55,765 nt of DNA from Flavobacterium azizsancarii. GTDB taxonomy: Bacteria; Bacteroidota; Bacteroidia; Flavobacteriales; Flavobacteriaceae. Shown here piece by piece: positions 25,592 to 34,471 of this stretch. A model generated the notes under the pieces. That model ran no database searches, was not told the origin of the DNA, and was given only the letters and a program-made list of their open reading frames with translations. The translations under genes were made by a program, and so were the position numbers. Position 1 is the first letter of the stretch, and every line of letters starts with the position of its first letter. Location: NCBI RefSeq assembly GCF_027980145.1, contig NZ_JAMZNK010000037.1, positions 1 to 55,765 of the forward strand. Direction: 5' to 3'.

Positions 25592-26194
25592 ATGGCACTA
25601 TTAATCTTTGTCAGACATGGACAATCTCTTTATAATTTAGAGAACCGTTTTACAGGAATCCTGGATATTCCGCTCACTGACCTGGGAAAAGAACAGGCGA
25701 AGCTGGCAGGTCAAAAACTGATCGGTTATGTTTTTGATATGGCCTATACTTCTATGCTTATAAGGGCACAGGAAAGCCTGCAGATTATCCTGCGTGAAAT
25801 GCACGTGACGATTCCCATTGTAAAAAATAAAGCTTTTAATGAGCGGATGTACGGCACTTTGCAAGGACTCAACAAAGATGAAACAGCGCAAAAGTATGGT
25901 TTGGCCCAGGTGGATATCTGGAGAAGAAGTTATGATATATGTCCTCCCGGAGGAGAAAGCCTGCTCGATACCTACAACCGTGTAGTCCCTTATTATAAAA
26001 CAGAAATAGAACCAAAATTAAAAATGGGTCAAAATGTTTTAATAGTAGCCCATGGCAACAGTTTAAGATCCCTGATGATGTACCTTGAAAACATCAATCC
26101 GCTTGACATTGTCAAGGTAAATATCCCCACAGGTCAGCCACGAGTATATGAATTTAATACAAAATTAGAGCTCTCGGGAGTGAAGTATCTTTAA
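25592..26194 (+). CDS. gpmA: 2,3-bisphosphoglycerate-dependent phosphoglycerate mutase
   Basis: 200 aa. Histidine-phosphatase fold with catalytic RHGQS (His9), the second catalytic His in VAHGNSLR, the acid residue in NERMYGTLQGLNK, and PPGGES. These are the hallmarks of cofactor-dependent phosphoglycerate mutase, which interconverts 3- and 2-phosphoglycerate in glycolysis. It is shorter than the E. coli enzyme (about 250 aa) but of the size common in Bacteroidota. Monocistronic, divergent from the ldhA operon, and likely co-regulated with it. Confidence 0.92.
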   Translation: MALLIFVRHGQSLYNLENRFTGILDIPLTDLGKEQAKLAGQKLIGYVFDMAYTSMLIRAQESLQIILREMHVTIPIVKNKAFNERMYGTLQGLNKDETAQKYGLAQVDIWRRSYDICPPGGESLLDTYNRVVPYYKTEIEPKLKMGQNVLIVAHGNSLRSLMMYLENINPLDIVKVNIPTGQPRVYEFNTKLELSGVKYL

Positions 26195-26245
26195 ATCATT
26201 AGATTGATCAGATTTGTTTTCCTGCCACTATTTTTGGATAATGAT

Positions 26246-28603
26246 TTATATGTTTACGGCAATAGGCTCTGAAAGCTTGATTTTGCTTGTATTTTCATAA
26301 AGGACCTCTTTTTTAGCAGTAAATTTTTCCATCGTTAAACGGGCCATTAAATAACTTACTGTAGATTCTGCACCCTGATTGAGATTAATATAATTTTCTT
26401 CCAGGCCATCATAACATCCTCCGGTGCATTGATTATAGATTATCTTGTGCAAATGGTTGTTGCCTAAAAACCAGGTAAAGGCAGTTTCTATTTTTTCCAG
26501 ATAGGATGAATTTTTAAAAACGGTATTGAATCTCTCAAGGGCAAGAATAGTATAGGCAACATCAATAGGTTGTTCTCCGCCTATGGTTTCTTTATTTTGC
26601 CTGCTCGAGTCAAGCCATCCTTTATTGGATATTACCTTGATGTTATTCTCGGTAAAAATACAGGATAAAAGAAAATCAAAGGATTCTTTGGCAACTTCCC
26701 TATACTGATATTCGCCCGTGGCTAAATAGGCACAAAGAAGTGCTTCTGGCAGTATACTGTTGCCATAAGTCAGGTAGCTTTCAAACCATTTCCAGTTTGA
26801 TTTACATTCGTGCCTGTACATTTTTACCAATCGATTCGAAAGCAGTTTTATAAGTGTAATATTTTCAAAATCTACAGCATTTTTGTTGCGATAATAAACT
26901 CCTTTAATTATAAATGCCATTGCCCTTGTTGAATAAATTGTATTTACTTTTTGTAAAGCTAAATCCATGGTCTTTGCAGCATCTGCTGTAAATCCGACAG
27001 GTAAAATATTCGAAAGAGACAGCATGAAACCCAGAGACCAGATTGCTCTTCCGTTAGAATCCTCCAGGTTTTCACTATTTTGTTTGGTAAATTCTTCCTC
27101 TTTGCTGACATAGTTCAAAAAACTCCCATTTTGCTGCAGACAAAATTTGATAAACCTGTAATATTTTTCAATGAGTTCTAAATCCTCAGGCTCTCTTTTC
27201 AATTCATAATGCTGGCAAATGGCTACCAATGCACGTGCGTTGTCATCTAAAGTATAACCCGTATCGATATCAGGATGGTTAATTACTGAAAATTGTATCA
27301 TGGCAAATGGAGTGGTTAAATTTTTGAAATGACTCAGATTTATTTCAGGAATTTTATAATGCAATGCTATTTTTTCGGCTATAATTTTTTTAAATAATCC
27401 TGCATGTGCAATTGCGGAATTCTCCCATGCCGTTGGTGCCATTTTGTGTATACCATTGGCTGAAATATTTTTACGTAATTGTGGATTTTTTAAAAGCCTT
27501 AGAACTTCTTCAGCCAATTGGATCGTATTTTCAAATTCTATAATAACTCCCATTCCATCCTCAAGCACTTCAAGTGCATGCGGAATGGGGGTAGATATAA
27601 TAGGACACCCGCAGCTTATAGCATATGAAAAAGTGCCGCTTACAGCCTGATGCGGATCATTGGAAGTAAAAAGATAAATATCAGTAAGCTGCAGATATTC
27701 GAGTAATTCCTCTAAAGGCAAATAGGCATTAATGAATTTTACGTGTGCCTGCAGCCCTAAGATTTCGACTCTTTTTTTTAGAAAATCCCTGTATTTTTCA
27801 CCTTCTTGCCTAATCACTGATGGGTGTGTTTTGCCAATAATCAGAAATAAAATATCAGGATTTTGGCTTGCGATAACAGGTAAAGCATCCAGCGTGGTTT
27901 CAATCGATTTACCAGAACTCAAGAGTCCGAAAGTAGAGATGATTTTTCTTCCTGAAAGCCCGTATTTTTCTTTTAAAATTTCTTTATCACCATGTTTTAC
28001 CAAATGTGTTCCATGGGCAATAACCGTAATTTTTCCCCTGTCAATGCCATAAACACTCTCCAGCAATGCAGCAGATCTTTGGGTCATGACAATAAATCCG
28101 TCGATAAGAGTATCCATTTCGATAATATTTCTTTTCATATCTCCATTGGGGTGAGGCAGAACAGTATGAAGAACAATTAAAACAGGTTTTATCGAAGCGC
28201 TTAAGAATTTAATCAAATCTGTCTCATTATTTTTAAAGAGCCCGAATTCATGTTGTATTAAAATTAGTTTTACTGCTTTATCGGTATTGCAGTGCTCAGA
28301 AAGCTTCAGATAGGAATCAGGGGAGTCCGTTTTAAGAATTCGATCTACCGCATCCCCATAAGTATAGCTGTCATTGATAGATTCCAGAGCAGCGACCTTT
28401 ATGTTAAAAGAGTGCTCAAATTTATTGTTTAAAGCAGCAATTAAATCTTCAGAATAGGTTGCAATACCGCATTCCCGGGCAGGAAATGATGTGATAAATA
28501 AAATTTCAGGAGTTTTAAATTCTTTTTGATTCTCTGAAATAATGGTATTATTTTTATTTGCCCATAGGCTAATACTTTTGCGAAGCGGAGTCTTAATTAT
28601 CAT
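26246..28603 (-). CDS. GT4 glycosyltransferase fused to an alpha/alpha-barrel domain
   Basis: 785 aa. Residues about 30-410 form a GT-B glycosyltransferase of the GT4 type (FPARECGIATYSEDL at the front, GLLSSGKSIETTLDALP, and the donor-site segment ISCGCPIISTPIPHALEVL). Residues about 420-770 are helical repeats with motifs such as TGYTLDDNARALVAI and SNWKWFESYLTYGNSILPEALL, resembling an (alpha/alpha)6 barrel. The start overlaps the GH130 gene by 11 bp, so the two act together. Probably it transfers mannose or glucose (inference from the GH130 partner), and the acceptor is unknown. Confidence 0.85.
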   Translation of the reverse strand: MIIKTPLRKSISLWANKNNTIISENQKEFKTPEILFITSFPARECGIATYSEDLIAALNNKFEHSFNIKVAALESINDSYTYGDAVDRILKTDSPDSYLKLSEHCNTDKAVKLILIQHEFGLFKNNETDLIKFLSASIKPVLIVLHTVLPHPNGDMKRNIIEMDTLIDGFIVMTQRSAALLESVYGIDRGKITVIAHGTHLVKHGDKEILKEKYGLSGRKIISTFGLLSSGKSIETTLDALPVIASQNPDILFLIIGKTHPSVIRQEGEKYRDFLKKRVEILGLQAHVKFINAYLPLEELLEYLQLTDIYLFTSNDPHQAVSGTFSYAISCGCPIISTPIPHALEVLEDGMGVIIEFENTIQLAEEVLRLLKNPQLRKNISANGIHKMAPTAWENSAIAHAGLFKKIIAEKIALHYKIPEINLSHFKNLTTPFAMIQFSVINHPDIDTGYTLDDNARALVAICQHYELKREPEDLELIEKYYRFIKFCLQQNGSFLNYVSKEEEFTKQNSENLEDSNGRAIWSLGFMLSLSNILPVGFTADAAKTMDLALQKVNTIYSTRAMAFIIKGVYYRNKNAVDFENITLIKLLSNRLVKMYRHECKSNWKWFESYLTYGNSILPEALLCAYLATGEYQYREVAKESFDFLLSCIFTENNIKVISNKGWLDSSRQNKETIGGEQPIDVAYTILALERFNTVFKNSSYLEKIETAFTWFLGNNHLHKIIYNQCTGGCYDGLEENYINLNQGAESTVSYLMARLTMEKFTAKKEVLYENTSKIKLSEPIAVNI

Positions 28604-29648
28604 TTTTTTTAGTATTAAGCATTAATTCATTAACCAGACCTGATAAGCTGACCGATACGCAGGCTATTTGTTCATCTGCGGCACCATAATAAATATATAA
28701 AGTATCACTAAAGACAACTGTTCCGGTGGGGAAACACACATTATTTACTGCTCCTTCCAATTCCCAATCTTTTTTTGGGCTAAAAAGAGGATAGGGCAGA
28801 CGTGCTATTTCAATCTGAGGGTTATCAAGATCCACTAAAGCGGCACAGGCTGAATATACATATCCATCAATGCTGTCCTTGACCCCATGGTAAATAATAA
28901 GCCATCCCTTTGGTGTTTCTATCGGCGGACATCCGCCGCCTACATAACTGGATTCATGATCGTATTTTGGTGAGAGTAAAATATGGTCATTAAAATTCAT
29001 GAAGTAATTATTATAGAACGCAGCTGTCAGGTCCTCAAGTGATGTAACAGCAACAATAATCTGGATTTCCGGTTTAATGCGGTGCATAAAACAGAATTTG
29101 CCGTTTATTTTCCGGGGAAAGAAAATAACGTTTTTATCCCATATGAGTATTCTTTTACCATCTTGTTCGACCATTCCATTGTGTTGGTTGTATCTGAAAT
29201 ATTTGCTGTTGTTTAAAATTTTAGCGTTTGTCAATTCATTAAACTGGGCATAGGTAATGGTGGGCACAATTATTCCTTTTTTTTCAAAATGGATTAAATC
29301 TTTAGAAACGGCCAGACAGCCCAAGGCATTTACGCCATCAAAAGCGGTATAGGTGAGATAATATATTTCTTCGATGTTTACTATTCTTGGATCTTCTAAT
29401 CCGTGACTTTCATAGTCAAATTCAGCAGTAATTATAGGCACAGTGTTTCGCTGGATAACGCGCAAGGGGCCCTCTAGTTTACAATAACCTATAGTTGAAT
29501 AATTGCCATGGCTCACGGCCCGATAAAAAAGATGAACTGCATCTCCTTTTTTGATAACAGCCGGATTCATTACCCCTTCATCTTCAAATGCAAGTTCGGT
29601 TTTCTCTAGTATAATTCCTTCTCTTTTTATTGATATCATAATGCTCAT
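28593..29648 (-). CDS. GH130-type mannoside phosphorylase-like protein
   Basis: 351 aa, five-bladed beta-propeller pattern. Signatures: GLEDPRIV (the general-acid Asp region of GH130), YTAFDG, HRIKPEIQI, GGGCPPIETPKGWLIIYHGV and FPTGTVVFSDTLYIYYGAAD. GH130 enzymes phosphorolyse or hydrolyse beta-mannosides. Cytosolic (no signal peptide). Coupled to the GT4 fusion gene by an 11-bp overlap, so the pair may make and recycle a mannose-containing oligosaccharide (inference). Confidence 0.88.
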   Translation of the reverse strand: MSIMISIKREGIILEKTELAFEDEGVMNPAVIKKGDAVHLFYRAVSHGNYSTIGYCKLEGPLRVIQRNTVPIITAEFDYESHGLEDPRIVNIEEIYYLTYTAFDGVNALGCLAVSKDLIHFEKKGIIVPTITYAQFNELTNAKILNNSKYFRYNQHNGMVEQDGKRILIWDKNVIFFPRKINGKFCFMHRIKPEIQIIVAVTSLEDLTAAFYNNYFMNFNDHILLSPKYDHESSYVGGGCPPIETPKGWLIIYHGVKDSIDGYVYSACAALVDLDNPQIEIARLPYPLFSPKKDWELEGAVNNVCFPTGTVVFSDTLYIYYGAADEQIACVSVSLSGLVNELMLNTKKNDN

Positions 29649-29717
29649 TTAAGTGTTTAAAGGATCTTCTGACACTAATTGTTTAATTTACAGGTCAATC
29701 AGGCTCAAACTTAAAAT

Positions 29718-29746
29718 AAAAATAGAGGACGTTGCCCTCTATTTTT
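29718..29746 (-). terminator. Hairpin terminator after BON-4
   Basis: Arms AAAAATAGAGG and CCTCTATTTTT around a 7-nt loop. Located 7 bp after the BON-4 stop. Read from the minus strand the trailing arm ends in a U run. Confidence 0.8.
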
Positions 29747-29753
29747 TTAACCT

Positions 29754-30422
29754 TTATAATAAGGCATAATCATATTCCACAACAAGGTCATTGTCAATGG
29801 ACCAGATCCCCGGAGTTTTCCAGACGATTTTCTCAGCTTGATCTTTTTGGTAAACAGAATCAACAAAACCGGTTAATTTTACATTGGTGCCATTTACAGT
29901 AACTGTAATATCTTTAGCGTTAAGTGACCAGCTTCTTGCGAGCGCTTTTTCGACATCTTTTTTTTCAATGGCATCCTTGATGTCGGATTTAATTTTGATT
30001 TCATTGGTCACTCCTTTAACTCCAGGAAGGAAGCTGATAGCAGTCTTGGCATCTTGTCTCTGAAAATTCCAGGTTAGTTCGCCCTCAAGGGTAACCCATC
30101 CGTCTTCTACTTTTACCTTAAGACGGTCTTCAGCTACGGCCCAATTGTCTTTCAAGGCTTTTAATACTTCATGGGCAATATCATTGTCTGTTTTGGTAAA
30201 GGTATTAGAGTATTTGATTTCTATTTCCTCAACAACGGCCTTTACCCCGGATACATTTTTGGCCGCATTTTCAGCTTCCTTTTTCTTAAAATATCCGTCT
30301 ACAATGCCCGTAAGGGTTACGACACCATCTTTTACAGTTACTCCAATTTCTGCGGCATGTAAAAGCGGTTCCCATTTGATAGCATTTTGAACGTCTTTTT
30401 GTAATTCTTCGTTGGTTTTCAT
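29754..30422 (-). CDS. Triple-BON-domain protein 4
   Basis: 222 aa, three BON domains (about 2-72, 78-150, 155-219) with motifs VTVKDGVVTLTG, VKVEDGWVTLEG and VTVNGTNVKLTG. Ends in VVEYDYALL. No signal peptide. Very similar to BON-5 and BON-6, especially over the first 40 residues (MKTNEELQKDVQNAIKWEPL). Last gene of the YflT-like operon, separated from the 130-aa gene by 204 bp without its own recognisable box motif. A strong terminator follows. Confidence 0.88.
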   Translation of the reverse strand: MKTNEELQKDVQNAIKWEPLLHAAEIGVTVKDGVVTLTGIVDGYFKKKEAENAAKNVSGVKAVVEEIEIKYSNTFTKTDNDIAHEVLKALKDNWAVAEDRLKVKVEDGWVTLEGELTWNFQRQDAKTAISFLPGVKGVTNEIKIKSDIKDAIEKKDVEKALARSWSLNAKDITVTVNGTNVKLTGFVDSVYQKDQAEKIVWKTPGIWSIDNDLVVEYDYALL

Positions 30423-30626
30423 AATGTATGTATTTAAAAATTTATAATTTTTTTGTAATTAATGCCCCTTGAAAAAGTTTTATCCAGGGTAATAGTTAGG
30501 CTTACGCATCAGATTGGAAATACAATTCCCAGATAATATCGAATGCTCTGGTATAAGGCAATGGTTTTGATTACAATTCCATTTTGCAGGGTATAGCAGT
30601 TTATTTTAAAAAGTATATTTTCCATC

Positions 30627-31019
30627 TCAACTATTTTTAAAGTCAAACTTTTTAAAATGGTCGTGAACAAAAACCTCTTGCTCCTGAAGATTCATTTTTG
30701 GCGTATTTTCGGCTTCTATTTTGATTTTGATAAAACTGTTGTCTTTTTGCAAGAAGTGCAGTAATTCAGTTTTTGCCGTAGTAGGACCAAATAAAACGAT
30801 TTCATTGTAGCCAATGGCGAGCGTCGCAATTTTCTTAAAATATGACCTTTGTTTATCCTGCTCTTTATGGTGCATTTCACTTTCGCTTCTTTGCAGGGTT
30901 TCATGTTTATCCTGAATATCAAATTCAGAGATTATAGTCTCACTCTCTTTATCGGTAAAATCGATCAAATTGGCGGAGGCATGATCCAGGTAAATTCCTA
31001 ATTGATTTATAGTTTTCAT
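30627..31019 (-). CDS. Hypothetical cytosolic protein, 130 aa
   Basis: Soluble alpha/beta protein. The pieces LGIYLDHASANLIDF near the front and ATLAIGYNEIVLFGPTTAKTELLHFL near the end recall bacterial proteins related to the eRF1/host-attachment fold. That relation is a weak pattern-based guess. His/Glu-rich middle segment (residues 45-60). It lies 33 bp after the YflT-like gene and is probably co-transcribed with it. Confidence 0.65.
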   Translation of the reverse strand: MKTINQLGIYLDHASANLIDFTDKESETIISEFDIQDKHETLQRSESEMHHKEQDKQRSYFKKIATLAIGYNEIVLFGPTTAKTELLHFLQKDNSFIKIKIEAENTPKMNLQEQEVFVHDHFKKFDFKNS

Positions 31020-31052
31020 TTTTTTAAGGTATAAGTTTTAATGTTTTCTTTC

Positions 31053-31610
31053 TTATTGCATTGCCGCGGCTTCAATTTCCTCAGCAGAAATGGATTCTTC
31101 GTTTTTCACACCGTTTTCTTTTGGGACATGAAGCCTCAGCACTTTTCGGGCATTTTCAATATTGATTTTGTTTCCGTGTGCCAAGAGCATAAATTTGCCT
31201 GCCTTTATTTCTGTTTCATATTTTAGCACTTCATCGTTTGGAATACCCAAACTAACTAAGGCAGCTGCAATAACACTGGTACCACCCAGTAAGGCTGCAC
31301 CTTCTAGAGCCCCAATAATAGCTGAAACAAGCGGCCCGGCAACAAGTAGAGGCCCAAGTCCGGGAATAAAAAAGAAAGCAGATCCAAATAGTAAACCCCA
31401 GAAGCCTCCCCAAAAGGCTCCAAAACTTCCCCATTTTTTCATTCGATCTCCTACGGTGTAGTAACCTGTTACAGTTTCGTCAGTATGGTAGTCTGTTCCT
31501 ATTATGGATAGTTTGGTCATATCGAATCCGCTTTTTTCGAGCTTTTTAATAGCTGTTTCCGCCTTTTGATGCGTGGCATAAAAGGCGACTAATGTATTTG
31601 TGTTTTTCAT
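31053..31610 (-). CDS. General stress protein, YflT/GSP17M-like
   Basis: 185 aa. N-terminal ferredoxin-like region (residues 1-70; VAFYATHQKAETAIKKLEKSGF, KLSIIGTDY) followed by a Gly/Ala-rich helical hairpin (about 70-118; GAFWGGFWGLLFGSAFF, IIGALEGAALLGG) and a second alpha/beta part. The pattern matches heat-induced stress proteins of the YflT type. It probably associates with membranes through the glycine-zipper segment (inference). The box promoter at 31849 is 239 bp upstream, with a broken BON copy in the leader. Confidence 0.82.
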   Translation of the reverse strand: MKNTNTLVAFYATHQKAETAIKKLEKSGFDMTKLSIIGTDYHTDETVTGYYTVGDRMKKWGSFGAFWGGFWGLLFGSAFFFIPGLGPLLVAGPLVSAIIGALEGAALLGGTSVIAAALVSLGIPNDEVLKYETEIKAGKFMLLAHGNKINIENARKVLRLHVPKENGVKNEESISAEEIEAAAMQ

Positions 31611-31692
31611 ATTGATAGTTTTTAATGAGTTATTTTATAAACACATCCTGTATTTTCTTTGCAGGTTTTCTTAATTACTTTGAGATTGTTTT

Positions 31693-31788
31693 TTATGTTT
31701 CGAAAATTCGGGGCTTTCTATTTGATAATTGCGGTTCCCATTTTATGGTATCCAGAACATCTCTCTGTAAAATTTCATTCTTTTTCGT
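31693..31788 (-). pseudogene. Remnant of an eighth BON gene (N-terminus only)
   Basis: Reading from an ACG at 31788 gives KKNEILQRDVLDTIKWEPQL, matching the N-termini of the intact copies (KTNEELQKDVQDAIKWEPLL in BON-5). The start codon has become ACG. BON similarity stops after about 22 codons, and the frame ends at 31693. It lies about 60 nt downstream of the box promoter at 31849-31916, the same distance as in intact BON-1, BON-2 and BON-6. It is therefore the relic of a BON gene whose promoter now drives the YflT operon. Confidence 0.8.
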
Positions 31789-31848
31789 TCTTGTTCCTTT
31801 AAATTAAAATTCGACTGAAAACTTAAATTGTATTCTTTATTACTAATA

Positions 31849-31916
31849 CAAAGTTGAGGTAGAAGCAAGGAACTGGAAATGACAGTCATCAGCAATAAAA
31901 ATGATGTAGGGCACTT
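31849..31916 (-). promoter_or_regulatory. Tandem CRP/FNR-type boxes and -7 element upstream of the YflT operon
   Basis: Minus strand: box 1 is AAGTGCCCTACATCATTT (31916-31899), box 2 is TGCTGATGACTGTCATTT (31894-31877), and TTTG is at 31852-31849 in TCAACTTTG. Spacings are 22 and 29 bp. The first ORF after it is the broken BON copy. The other side (31920-32170) shows only AT-rich sequence. Confidence 0.75.
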
Positions 31917-32170
31917 TTAGAATAAAAAATAGACAACGATTAAACCGATAAGAAAAGGTCACTCTATTAAATTTTACTTATTTAAAAATGTCAATCCATT
32001 ATTAAAGATTTTTTAAAAGTAGATGGAGCGGTTAAAATTATCAGAATAAGTTTTGTTTGTTGTTAAATGAATGATAATGTGTTAATTATAGTGTGAAATT
32101 CAGGCAGAATGTAACTTCCCATTTTTAAATAGCCGACCTTTATAAGGATCATCATAATTTGATCGATTTG

Positions 32171-33361
32171 ATGATGGACAATGCCGCCCTGTTATACGCT
32201 CTTGTACAAAATGCTTTGGATGGCATCATTACCATAGATGACATTGGTACTATCGAAACTATTAATCCAGCCGGCTGTGTACTTTTTGGTTATCAGCCAG
32301 AGGAAGTTATAGGTAAAAACATTTCAATGCTTATGCCTTCTCCGGATAAGGAAAGGCACAATAACTATTTAAGTAAATACAAAACAACAAGAAAAGCCAG
32401 CATAATTGGTGTGGGGCGTGAACTGACAGGAATGCGTAAAGGCGGTGCTCTGTTTCCAATGAAACTTGGAGTTAGTGAGGTAAAATATTCAGGCAGGACT
32501 ATTTATGCCGGTTTTATTCATGATCTATCCCAGCAGAAAATAGATGAGGAAAAGTATAAGGATTATGCATCTCATCTGGAGGAACTTGTCGAGGAGAGGA
32601 CAAAATCGCTCAACGATACTATTTTTGCCTTGGAAAAGGCAAAAGAAAAAGTGAGTATTTCCCTGGAAAAGGAAAAAGAGCTCAGTAAATTAAAAAACCG
32701 GTTTTTATCGATGGCTTCCCATGAATTTCGCACACCGCTCAGCACCGTGCAGTTATCGGCCTCACTAATTGAAAAATACGCTATACCTTTTGAAAGTGAA
32801 CCTATCGGAAAACATATTGGCAAGATCAAAAATTCGGTAAAGAGCCTAACGGCGATACTCAATGACTTTCTGTATGTTGAAAAATTGGAAATAGGCAAAA
32901 TGAAGCCTGAGTTCACTTGTTTTGATCTGGTTAAATTTGGCGAAGAAATAACCGAAGAAATGCAGCTTCTGGCCAAACCCAGCCAAAATATCATTTGTAA
33001 ACATCTCGGAGATCAAACCATGATATACCTCGATGCTAATTTGTTAAAGAATTGTGCCATTAATTTAATTGGAAATGCCATAAAGTATTCCGGAGACAGC
33101 TGCTGTATTGATTTTACAACAGAAATTAATGATTTAGATTATATCATTTCAGTTCATGATGACGGAATCGGTATTCCTTTGGAAGAACAAAAACATTTGT
33201 TTCAGGCTTTTTTCAGAGCGTATAACACCGGCAGTATCCCTGGGACTGGGCTAGGTCTGAATATAGTGAGCCGTTACGTTTCACTTATGAAGGGAACAGC
33301 TGATTTTAAAAGCAATGAACAAGAAGGAACATTATTCACCCTAACATTTCCCATATCATGA
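32171..33361 (+). CDS. PAS-domain histidine kinase
   Basis: 396 aa from the ATG at 32171 (a TTG four codons upstream was rejected). One PAS domain (about 5-120; FGYQPEEVIGKNISMLMPSP, a FixL-like signature), a coiled-coil linker (HLEELVEERTKSLND), HisKA with His near residue 183 in MASHEFRTPLS, and HATPase_c (NLIGNAIKYSG, DDGIGIP, GTGLGLNIV). No membrane helices, so it is a cytosolic sensor. The PAS lacks an obvious haem His in the visible motif set, and its signal is unknown. The 4-bp overlap with the REC-CRP gene identifies its partner. Confidence 0.9.
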   Translation: MMDNAALLYALVQNALDGIITIDDIGTIETINPAGCVLFGYQPEEVIGKNISMLMPSPDKERHNNYLSKYKTTRKASIIGVGRELTGMRKGGALFPMKLGVSEVKYSGRTIYAGFIHDLSQQKIDEEKYKDYASHLEELVEERTKSLNDTIFALEKAKEKVSISLEKEKELSKLKNRFLSMASHEFRTPLSTVQLSASLIEKYAIPFESEPIGKHIGKIKNSVKSLTAILNDFLYVEKLEIGKMKPEFTCFDLVKFGEEITEEMQLLAKPSQNIICKHLGDQTMIYLDANLLKNCAINLIGNAIKYSGDSCCIDFTTEINDLDYIISVHDDGIGIPLEEQKHLFQAFFRAYNTGSIPGTGLGLNIVSRYVSLMKGTADFKSNEQEGTLFTLTFPIS

Positions 33362-34410
33362 GCAAAGTATTGATTATTGAAGACCATAATGACATTAGGG
33401 AAAATATTGCCGAAATACTTACTTTGGCAGGTTACACCATTTATCAGGCCAATAATGGTAAAATAGGGGTTGAATCTGCTGTTGTAAACCTGCCCGATAT
33501 TATTTTATGTGATATTATGATGCCCGAACTGGACGGTTACGGTGTATTGTATATGCTGAATAAAAATCCAAAAACAAGCACTATTCCTTTTATTTTTATA
33601 ACTGCCAAATCCGAAAGAATTGATTTGCGAAAGGCCATGGAAATGGGAGCAGATGATTACTTGACCAAACCTTTTGATGATATGGAACTTTTACAGGCCA
33701 TTGAAAGCAGGCTGAACAAAAAGAATTCAGAAAGGGATTTTTACAGCCAGTCCCTGGGACAGCTTGGGAGTTTAGTAGGGGATAGGGAAGGACTTTCCGA
33801 GCTAAAAAAAATGATAGAGGAGCATATTCACAGGCCCTTTAAGAAAAACCAGATTATTCACTATGAAGGGGATCGGGCTATAGGTCTTTACCTGGTGATC
33901 TCAGGTAAAATCAAAACAGTTAAGATGTCTGAAGACGGTCGTGAACTGATGACCGGTATGTACCATGCCAATGATTTTTTAGGGGTCAATACAATTCTTT
34001 CTGATGATACCTACACCGATACTGCAACAGCACTGGAAGATAGTCAGGTCTGTTTTTTTCCAAAAGAACAGCTCGAAGAATTGCTAAAACTATATCCTGA
34101 TGTAGCCGAAAAATTCATTAAAATCTTATCGAATGAGATAAGGAGCAAGGACACTCATTTGCTGCAACTGGCCTATCAGTCGGTCAGAAAGCGCATTGCC
34201 GAATCCCTGCTGAGACTCTTTCGTCAGGAAGAAGCCGCAAAAGGGGATAGCATCAATGTAACAAGGGATGATCTGGCGGCGATGTCAGGAACGGCTTCAG
34301 AAACCGTGAGCAGGACCTTAACCGAGTTTAGAAATGAAGGATTAATAGAAAAAAAAGGCAGCCAGCTGAAAATTCTGGATTACATGAAAATAAGCAAGAT
34401 GAAAAATTGA
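33358..34410 (+). CDS. REC-CRP fusion response regulator
   Basis: 350 aa. Receiver domain (1-122; Asp52 in LCDIMMP, Lys in LTKPFDD), a linker, a cyclic-nucleotide-binding fold (about 150-265; GLYLVISGKIKTVK) and a CRP-type winged helix (about 270-345). The recognition helix reads SETVSRTL. It keeps the Glu and Arg that contact the TGA/TCA core in CRP and FNR, and the Ser-Arg pair of FNR. The cNMP pocket lacks the usual RxE-plus-Arg phosphate-binding signature, so control is likely by phosphorylation. It is the leading candidate to bind the tandem boxes in this window (inference). Confidence 0.92.
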   Translation: MSKVLIIEDHNDIRENIAEILTLAGYTIYQANNGKIGVESAVVNLPDIILCDIMMPELDGYGVLYMLNKNPKTSTIPFIFITAKSERIDLRKAMEMGADDYLTKPFDDMELLQAIESRLNKKNSERDFYSQSLGQLGSLVGDREGLSELKKMIEEHIHRPFKKNQIIHYEGDRAIGLYLVISGKIKTVKMSEDGRELMTGMYHANDFLGVNTILSDDTYTDTATALEDSQVCFFPKEQLEELLKLYPDVAEKFIKILSNEIRSKDTHLLQLAYQSVRKRIAESLLRLFRQEEAAKGDSINVTRDDLAAMSGTASETVSRTLTEFRNEGLIEKKGSQLKILDYMKISKMKN

Positions 34411-34420
34411 TATAACAGAA

Positions 34421-34449
34421 AAATCCCAATGGGTACTCCATTGGGATTT
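34421..34449. terminator. Bidirectional terminator
   Basis: Perfect 12-bp arms AAATCCCAATGG and CCATTGGGATTT with a 5-nt loop and A/T tails, between the convergent REC-CRP and L,D-transpeptidase genes. Confidence 0.88.
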
Positions 34450-34471
34450 CTTAAATTGGCAGGCCATAAAC

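Noticed and set aside
29640..29690. Box-like AGTGTCAGAAGATCCTTT upstream of the GH130 gene
   Set aside because: No TTTG at 28-29 bp, and the ATG would lie inside the expected -7 region.
30423..30626. Separate promoter for BON-4
   Set aside because: No box motif and no good -7 element found on the minus strand. Left as co-transcribed with the YflT-like operon.
31625..31807. Plus-strand 60-aa open frame
   Set aside because: It is antisense to the decayed BON copy, which explains this stretch better.
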